Both the position numbers and the translations under genes were made by a program. Of a stretch of 25,136 nucleotides of DNA, positions 21,534 through 25,136 are shown piece by piece. The notes under the pieces are model-generated. The model was not told the origin of the DNA and ran no database searches. It saw only the letters and a list, made by a program, of their open reading frames with translations. Every line of letters begins with the position of its first letter. The stretch's first letter is position 1. The DNA is from DAOTVS01 sp034436375 (GTDB lineage: Bacteria; Chloroflexota; Anaerolineae; SpSt-313), in contig DAOTVS010000114.1 in NCBI GenBank assembly GCA_034436375.1, forward strand, positions 1-25,136. The letters run 5' to 3'.

Positions 21534-22615
21534 TCATCGAGAAACGCCTGGTGGAGACCTTTTTGGAGTTGGTACGCATCGACAGCCCCTCGCGCCATGA
21601 GCAGCGCATCGGTGAGCGCCTGGTGCAGCGCCTGCGCGCCCTGGGCGCCTGGGTCGAGCGTGACGAGATCGGCAACGTGTTCGCGCGCACTGAGGGGCGG
21701 GGGGAGCCGATCCTGCTCAATGCGCATATAGATACGGTCGTGCCCGGCGAAGGTGTGCAGCCGATTCTGGAAAATGGGATCATCCGCAGCGACGGACGCA
21801 CCGTCCTGGGCGGTGACGACAAGTCGGGCGTGGCGATCGTGCTGGAAGTGATGCAGGCCGCGCAGGAGCAGGGGACCCTGCTCCCGCCGCTGGACGTGCT
21901 CTTTACTGTGCAGGAGGAAGTGGGCTTGCGCGGCGCGCGCGCCTTTGACGTGAGCAAGCTGCGTGCGCGGCAGGGTATCGGGCTGGATTCCGGCCGGACC
22001 AACGGCGCGGTGGTTGTCTCCGCCCCCTCGCAGGATACTCTGGATGTCGTTGTGCACGGCGTGGCGGCGCATGCCGGCGCCGAGCCGGAAAAGGGCACGA
22101 GCGCTATCCTCGTGGCTGCGGAGGCCATCACCCGCATGCCGCTCGGCCGCATCGACCCCGAGACGACGGCCAATATCGGCGTCATCAACGGCGGCCGCGC
22201 GACCAATATCATCCCCGACCGGGTGGAGATCCGCGGCGAGGCGCGCAGCCGCAATGCCGGCAAGCTGGCGGCGCAGGTGCAGGCCATGACCCGGGCTTTC
22301 GAAGAGGCGGCGGCTGCCCATGGCGTGACGGTGGAGGTCCACGTATCTCACGAGTATACCGCCTACTGCCTCAGCTCCGAGGCGCCGATCGTCCGCCTGC
22401 TGGCTGCGGGTGCGCGCGAGGTAGGGATTGAGCCGGTGTTCGTCCAGAGCGGCGGCGGCTCCGACTCGAACATCTTCAACGCCGAGGGGATCGAGATCAC
22501 CAACATTTCTACCGGCATGGATGAGGTCCACACCGTCAACGAGCGCATCGCCATCGCCGATATGGTCCGTTGCGCCGAGTGGCTGCTGGCGTGCCTGCGC
22601 CTCAGGGCGGGGTGA
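21530..22615 (+). CDS. M20-family metallopeptidase (PepT-like)
   Basis: A 361-residue zinc peptidase of family M20, in the peptidase-T-like branch. The dinuclear metal site can be followed: NAHIDTVVPG (His66, Asp68), GGDDKSGVA (Asp96), VQEEVGLRG (Glu129-Glu130), GLDSG (Asp153) and GMDEVHTVNE (His near 334). The lid/dimerisation domain (about 170-280) contains VHGVAAHAG and NIGVINGGRATNIIPDRVEIRGEARS. It probably cleaves small peptides in the cytoplasm; the exact substrate is not evident. It starts with a GTG that overlaps the recN stop codon (GTGA), so it is translated with recN. Downstream is a composite repeat rather than a clear terminator. Confidence 0.9.
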   Translation: MIIEKRLVETFLELVRIDSPSRHEQRIGERLVQRLRALGAWVERDEIGNVFARTEGRGEPILLNAHIDTVVPGEGVQPILENGIIRSDGRTVLGGDDKSGVAIVLEVMQAAQEQGTLLPPLDVLFTVQEEVGLRGARAFDVSKLRARQGIGLDSGRTNGAVVVSAPSQDTLDVVVHGVAAHAGAEPEKGTSAILVAAEAITRMPLGRIDPETTANIGVINGGRATNIIPDRVEIRGEARSRNAGKLAAQVQAMTRAFEEAAAAHGVTVEVHVSHEYTAYCLSSEAPIVRLLAAGAREVGIEPVFVQSGGGSDSNIFNAEGIEITNISTGMDEVHTVNERIAIADMVRCAEWLLACLRLRAG

Positions 22616-22620
22616 GGACC

Positions 22621-22800
22621 GGAGCACGAAGGGCACGAAGAAACGCGAAGGACGCGAAGGGTTGAGCGCCGGTCCACCGGCAATGATCCAGCCTGCAGCG
22701 ATGTTGTAGTGGCGGCTTGAGCCGCTCGTCTCGGCACCTCGTCGCAGAGCATCTTGTGCGCATGCACAGCCCTTCGTGTCCTTCGCGTGCTTCGTGCTCC
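22621..22800. repeat. Composite inverted repeat of 9-nt units with internal hairpins
   Basis: The left arm (22621-22661) is made of ACGAAG/CGCGAAGGA-type units. The right arm (22770-22800) is its inverse: the outer GGAGCACGAAG matches exactly and the inner 19 bases match at 18, with about one repeat unit missing. The 108 nt between the arms hold two hairpins, GCCGG-TCCA-CCGGC (22668-22681) and GCGGCT/AGCCGC (22712-22725). No gene is carried. It looks like a non-coding mobile or recombining element. Confidence 0.6.
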
Positions 22801-22840
22801 AGGATCTTCGTGGTTTATCCTTCTTCCCAGGGAGGTGAAC

Positions 22841-23007
22841 ATGAGCGGCATCGAGCAGTGGGGCACGTCGCTGATCCTGTGGCTGCGAGGCCATGGCAGC
22901 CCTCTCTCCGATACGTTTCCCCGGATGGTCACTCTGCATTTGTCCTTCTCGGGTCGTTTATGCTGATCCTGCCCAGGTACTTCTGGATGCTGACAGAACA
23001 CAGGTGA
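22841..23007 (+). pseudogene. Frameshifted, truncated remnant resembling a PAP2-family phosphatase N-terminus
   Basis: A clear GGAGG (22831-22835) precedes an ATG at 22841, and the reading MSGIEQWGTSLILWLRGHG then SPLSDTFPRMVT matches the N-terminal pattern I recall for PAP2-type phosphatases in this group of bacteria. That frame then stops at 22966. In a second frame LGSFMLILPRYFWM continues the family pattern (LGSEEFYLLLLPLLYW) and stops at 23007. About 11 extra or altered bases near 22932-22942 would explain the shift. The remainder of a PAP2 gene, with its catalytic motifs, is absent, so the fragment cannot be active. It abuts the DHDPS-like gene. The match is from memory and needs a search. 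Confidence 0.45.
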
Positions 23008-23011
23008 TCCT

Positions 23012-23938
23012 ATGAGCACACCAGATTCCGGTGTCTTACCCTCCGGCGTATGGCCAGTGATGCTTACTCCATTCTACGAGGACCGTTCCATCGATTGGCG
23101 GGGCGTGGATGCGCTGGTGGAGTGGTATATCGAGCGCGGGGTGGCGGGGCTCTTTGCCGTCTGCCTCTCCAGCGAGATGTACACGTTGAGCGCCGAGGAG
23201 CGGCTGACCCTGGCCGCGCATGTGGTGCAGCGGGCGGCGGGGCGCGTGCCGGTGGTCGCTTCGGGCACCTTTGGCGGGCCGCTGGAGGCGCAGGCGGAGT
23301 TCATCCGCCGCCTGGCTGGGTCGGGCGTGGACGCGGTCGTGATCCTCACTTGCCAGCTCGTGGCCCAGGAGGAGAGTGACGGGGTCTGGCGGGCGCAGGC
23401 GGAGCGGCTGCTCGCGCTCACCGGCGATATCCCCCTCGGCCTCTACGAGTGCCCCGACCCCTACAAGCGCGTGCTGGCGCCGGAGCTGATGCGCTGGGCG
23501 GCAGGCACGGGGCGCATCCGCTTCCACAAGGATACCTGCTCCGAGCTGGAGCCCATTCGCGCCAAGATCGCCGCCGTGCGGGGTACGCCCTTTCGCTTCT
23601 ACAATGCCAACACAGCGACTCTGCTCGCCTCGCTGCAGGCCGGAGGGCACGGCTTTTCCGGCATTGCCGCCAACTATTTCGCCGGGCTCCAGGTGTGGCT
23701 CTGCCGTCACTGGCAGGATGAGCCGGAGCGGGCGACGCGCCTGCAGCATTTTCTCAGCGTGGCTGAGGCGGTCGTGCGCTTCAAGTACCCGGCCTCGGCC
23801 AAGGTCTTCCGCCGGCTGGACGGCATGGCCATCGGCCCTACCTGCCGGGTGCCGGCTGAGCCGCTGACTGAGGAAGATGTGCGTATCCTGACGCACCTTC
23901 TGGCCCTCAGCCGGGAGGTGGCGGCCGAACTCCAGTAG
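23012..23938 (+). CDS. DHDPS/N-acetylneuraminate lyase family aldolase
   Basis: A 308-residue class I aldolase of the DapA/NanA superfamily, forming a TIM barrel. The Schiff-base lysine is Lys173 (RFHKDTCS) and the catalytic tyrosine is Tyr145 (GLYECPDPYKR), both in their usual contexts. The substrate-binding loop, usually GTTGE, is altered to CLSSEMYTLS (51-60), so the substrate is probably not that of DapA; a 2-keto acid of sugar or amino-acid origin is more likely. GGTGA lies 6 nt before the ATG. It stands alone on the plus strand after the PAP2 remnant and converges with the NicX-like gene, whose end is 57 nt away. Confidence 0.87.
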   Translation: MSTPDSGVLPSGVWPVMLTPFYEDRSIDWRGVDALVEWYIERGVAGLFAVCLSSEMYTLSAEERLTLAAHVVQRAAGRVPVVASGTFGGPLEAQAEFIRRLAGSGVDAVVILTCQLVAQEESDGVWRAQAERLLALTGDIPLGLYECPDPYKRVLAPELMRWAAGTGRIRFHKDTCSELEPIRAKIAAVRGTPFRFYNANTATLLASLQAGGHGFSGIAANYFAGLQVWLCRHWQDEPERATRLQHFLSVAEAVVRFKYPASAKVFRRLDGMAIGPTCRVPAEPLTEEDVRILTHLLALSREVAAELQ

Positions 23939-23995
23939 GCCATCTTTGGGTTCATAGCCGGGCGGCGGTGGAGCGAGCCGGCAAGATTGCAGGGC

Positions 23996-25012
23996 TCACT
24001 GCAGCTCCGGCAGCAGAAACTCCCCATCCTCGAGCACCAACTGGCCATCGAGGTAGGCCGTGCCCCGGCGCAGGCAGATATCAAAGTGCGTCGGCGCTTC
24101 GTTCGCGCCGCCCAGGCCGCAATAGGGCGCCGGGGAGTCAAAGGTGTTGCGCCCCAGGGCAATGGTAAGCCCGCCGTAATATGACTCCGAGTCCATGCCG
24201 ACCTGTCGCCAGTCCGCCCGCCGGTCGGTGCCCCACCCGGCGTGGGCCACCCGGAACGAGGCCTCGTTGCCGGCGTTGCGCAGATACTCCAAGGTGTGCT
24301 GGGCATCGAGGCCGCCCGTGATCTCGACGGCATACCCATGCTCGAAGCGGATGCGCACCTCCGACTGGGCATGGCGCCACGCGCCGAGCAGCGCATCGCC
24401 CGGCTCCACGACCAGCACCCCCTCTACCGAGTCCTCCAGCGGCGCGCAATAGACCATGCCCGAAGGCCAGTGATCCCACCGGCCCGGCACGTCGGCCACG
24501 CCGCACTGGTAGGCGCCTTTGCGCCCTTCTTTGCGCAGCCTCAGGTCCGTGCCGGCCCGGGTCACCAGGCGAACCTCCCTGGCCGCGTCCATGAGCCTGG
24601 CGCCGGCGAGGCCACGGCGCGCCAGCTCCCCGGTGGGCAGCATGCGTTTGAGCACGGCCGGGGGCTCCTGCACCATCAGCACCCGCGCATTGGCCGCCAG
24701 GGCTGCACTGTGGACACTCGAATACATCCAGGAATGGGACCCAGGGAGGAAGGACATGCCGAGGATCACATCGGCGTGCGTCCAGGCCGCGCGCAGCACC
24801 GGGTCCGTCACATCCTGATCCGATTGGGCCATCATGATATAGACCGTGGCGCCCAGGCTGCGGGCCGCGGCCAGGGCGGCGCCAGGGTAGGCATCGTGGG
24901 CAAAGCCGACATCAGTAAAGATCAGCACCGTCTCGCCGGGGCGTACGCGGCAGAGGCCGAGCACCTGCAGGAAATGCGGCACCAGATCGGCGCCGGCCAG
25001 TAATGGGTTCAT
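23996..25012 (-). CDS. M29 aminopeptidase / 2,5-dihydroxypyridine dioxygenase (NicX)-like metalloenzyme
   Basis: A 338-residue protein of the superfamily that holds thermophilic M29 aminopeptidases and the NicX ring-cleaving dioxygenase. The N-terminal part, CRVRPGETVLIFTDVGFAHDAYPGAALAAARSLGATVYIM, has the Rossmann-like fold usual for both. The C-terminal part carries AHAGWG (His257), ALGRNTFD and THFDICLRRG with a His309-x-Asp311 metal pair matching that reported for NicX-type enzymes. Length (about 340) fits the NicX side better than the 410-residue M29 peptidases. Peptidase or dioxygenase activity cannot be settled here. AAGGAGG (25017-25023) precedes the ATG at 25012. Confidence 0.75.
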   Translation of the reverse strand: MNPLLAGADLVPHFLQVLGLCRVRPGETVLIFTDVGFAHDAYPGAALAAARSLGATVYIMMAQSDQDVTDPVLRAAWTHADVILGMSFLPGSHSWMYSSVHSAALAANARVLMVQEPPAVLKRMLPTGELARRGLAGARLMDAAREVRLVTRAGTDLRLRKEGRKGAYQCGVADVPGRWDHWPSGMVYCAPLEDSVEGVLVVEPGDALLGAWRHAQSEVRIRFEHGYAVEITGGLDAQHTLEYLRNAGNEASFRVAHAGWGTDRRADWRQVGMDSESYYGGLTIALGRNTFDSPAPYCGLGGANEAPTHFDICLRRGTAYLDGQLVLEDGEFLLPELQ

Positions 25013-25136
25013 GGGGCCTCCTTCGTATGGCCGTGACTGTGTTCTCTACGGAAATGCTTCTGGCATCGCCCGGTCGTGGCCTGGAGTGCTGCCAGGCGAT
25101 AGGCTCTGCTTCCGGCCGGATCAACCCAGGCGGGGA

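Noticed and set aside
23939..23995. Shared terminator between the convergent aldolase and NicX-like genes
   Set aside because: Only a 5-bp GCCGG/CCGGC pairing with a large loop and no T-tract is present.
25025..25136. Promoter for the NicX-like gene (TTGATC, 17 nt, TATCGC on the minus strand)
   Set aside because: Only four and three of six bases match the two hexamers, which is not enough in this GC-rich sequence.

Overview
The window reads as a high-GC bacterial chromosome, most likely a member of the Chloroflexota (Anaerolineae-like). This is inferred from GT2 proteins with a distinctive N-terminal domain, the mix of catabolic genes, and short tandem repeats at gene edges; no rRNA or marker gene here fixes the taxonomy. 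Genes are dense, mostly start behind clear AGGAGG-type ribosome binding sites, and several have sigma-70-like promoters (TTGACA / TATAAT). I see no tRNA, rRNA, CRISPR array, phage gene or transposase gene.

Layout. (1) 94-5162, minus strand: obg - nadD - TIM-barrel isomerase form one tight unit. A second unit, DUF1786 ASKHA-like protein then phosphotriesterase-family hydrolase, has its own promoter. A pair of inverted heptamer repeats separates the two. (2) 5304-7190, minus strand: a vapBC-type toxin-antitoxin pair with its own promoter and likely operator repeats, and a URO-D/corrinoid-methyltransferase-like gene with an extended -10 promoter and a leader of about 175 nt. (3) 7215-15862, minus strand: nine surface-polysaccharide genes, nearly all overlapping: DPM1-like GT2, polysaccharide deacetylase, two more GT2s, a large polytopic membrane protein, a small membrane protein, a Wzx-like flippase, a 78-residue membrane protein and a CPBP-family membrane protein. 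The likely job is to build, modify and export a lipid-linked glycan. No initiating phosphoglycosyl transferase is visible. (4) 16169-22615, plus strand: a cold-shock protein whose promoter is followed by an intrinsic terminator before the gene; then hisS, nadK, a zinc-finger membrane protein, a strongly structured intergenic region, recN and an M20 peptidase. (5) 22616-25012: a composite inverted repeat, a broken remnant resembling the start of a PAP2 phosphatase, a DHDPS/NAL-family gene (plus) and a convergent M29 / NicX-like metalloenzyme gene (minus).

The best candidates for something undescribed are RNA and repeat features rather than proteins. They are the promoter-terminator module ahead of the cold-shock gene, the three-hairpin region ahead of recN, and the paired inverted short-tandem-repeat elements. 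Copies of these repeats also form the 3' coding ends of recN and of the TIM-barrel gene. Among proteins, the two small membrane proteins and the CPBP protein lacking its motif-2 histidine are the least explained parts of the polysaccharide operon.
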